This document shows, piece after piece, positions 63,922-64,000 of a stretch of 64,000 nt of DNA. Made by a program: the position numbers and the translations under genes. Within the stretch, counting starts at the first letter, position 1. Every line of letters starts with the position of its first letter. This stretch comes from Jannaschia sp. GRR-S6-38 (GTDB lineage Bacteria > Pseudomonadota > Alphaproteobacteria > Rhodobacterales > Rhodobacteraceae): assembly GCF_029853695.1 (NCBI RefSeq), contig NZ_CP122537.1:1998501-2062500 (forward strand), in the 5' to 3' direction. The notes beneath the pieces were generated by a model. That model did not search any database. It saw nothing but the letters and a program-made list of their open reading frames with translations, and had not been told where the DNA came from.

Positions 63922-64000
63922 GCCTCGCGACTCACATCGGTCCGCGCGTCACCTCGGTCGCGCGCAAGGTTCCCACGTGGCCGGTCTACCTGGCCGGGGC
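63918..64000 (+). CDS. msrQ: MsrQ, heme membrane partner of MsrP (truncated by window edge)
   Basis: After the msrP stop the frame starting near 63918 reads [11 protein letters not shown], then [15 protein letters not shown], which fits the MsrQ N-terminus before its first membrane span. No ATG, GTG or TTG occurs in this frame from the stop at 63891 to the window end. The best guess is a CTG start in the CTGA overlap with the msrP stop, or a start beyond the edge. MsrQ carries electrons from the quinone pool or a flavoprotein to MsrP. Only about 27 residues are visible. Confidence 0.7.
   Translation, partial: MSLATHIGPRVTSVARKVPTWPVYLAG

Overview
The window is a very GC-rich, gene-dense chromosomal stretch with about 60 protein-coding genes, no rRNA or tRNA gene, no CRISPR array and no insertion sequence that I can see. 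Gene content and order point to a Rhodobacteraceae-type alphaproteobacterium. The markers are the RegB/RegA redox two-component pair, a tsaE-amgK-murU-addB-addA-trxA run, DUF2853 and DUF6525-like proteins, an orphan TRAP substrate-binding protein, a PII gene (glnK) with amtB, and a ClpB preceded by a heat-shock-like promoter. Families were recognised by reading the translations; no database search was run.

Region 1 (1-6.9 kb) is a surface-polysaccharide island: the end of an unknown gene, gmd, a GDP-fucose-synthase-type epimerase/reductase, a ColD-like 3-dehydratase with His in place of the PLP lysine, a GT11 fucosyl/colitosyltransferase, an LpcC-like GT4 enzyme and a GT25 gene broken by an apparent frameshift. 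The three sugar-nucleotide genes overlap by 8 bases each and could supply GDP-L-fucose and/or GDP-L-colitose. Region 2 (6.2-11.1 kb) holds a sulfotransferase-like protein, a diheme cytochrome c, an exported homologue of 2-keto-4-pentenoate hydratase, a class IV aminotransferase, YggT and a hotdog thioesterase. Region 3 (11.2-15.9 kb) is one run: an Atg22-like MFS permease, MepA, a phytase-type esterase-like protein and a fused aconitase X. Region 4 (16-26.7 kb) holds a LOG-family protein, a threonine dehydratase-like enzyme, dapD and dapE with small conserved genes between them, yaaA, recQ, an FkbM methyltransferase, a dctP-type protein and rsmD.

Region 5 (26.7-34.7 kb) has a ferredoxin-reductase-type flavoprotein, Prx5, an AsnC regulator divergent from an arginase-ornithine cyclodeaminase operon, MscS, pterin dehydratase with a DUF482 acyltransferase, GDPD and RidA. 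Region 6 (34.8-40.3 kb) has PBP1A divergent from glnK-amtB, then a 374-bp gap with large hairpins and an amidinotransferase-family hydrolase. Region 7 (40.4-49.3 kb) is the minus-strand operon tsaE-amgK-murU-addB-addA-trxA, with addB interrupted by a one-base loss in a homopolymer. Region 8 (49.4-53.8 kb) is the redox-signalling locus: a multi-PAS membrane protein and regB, divergent from regA. Region 9 (53.4-64 kb) holds a LysR regulator, a GNAT acetyltransferase with an HD hydrolase, ahcY, DUF2853, clpB, an M48 protease, a fasciclin protein, msrP and the start of msrQ.

Most genes are ordinary housekeeping genes. The points most worth following are the colitose-type chemistry in region 1, the exported hydratase next to a cytochrome c, two frameshifts, a regB-regA promoter with a symmetric element and no senC, and several intergenic palindromes and shared elements.
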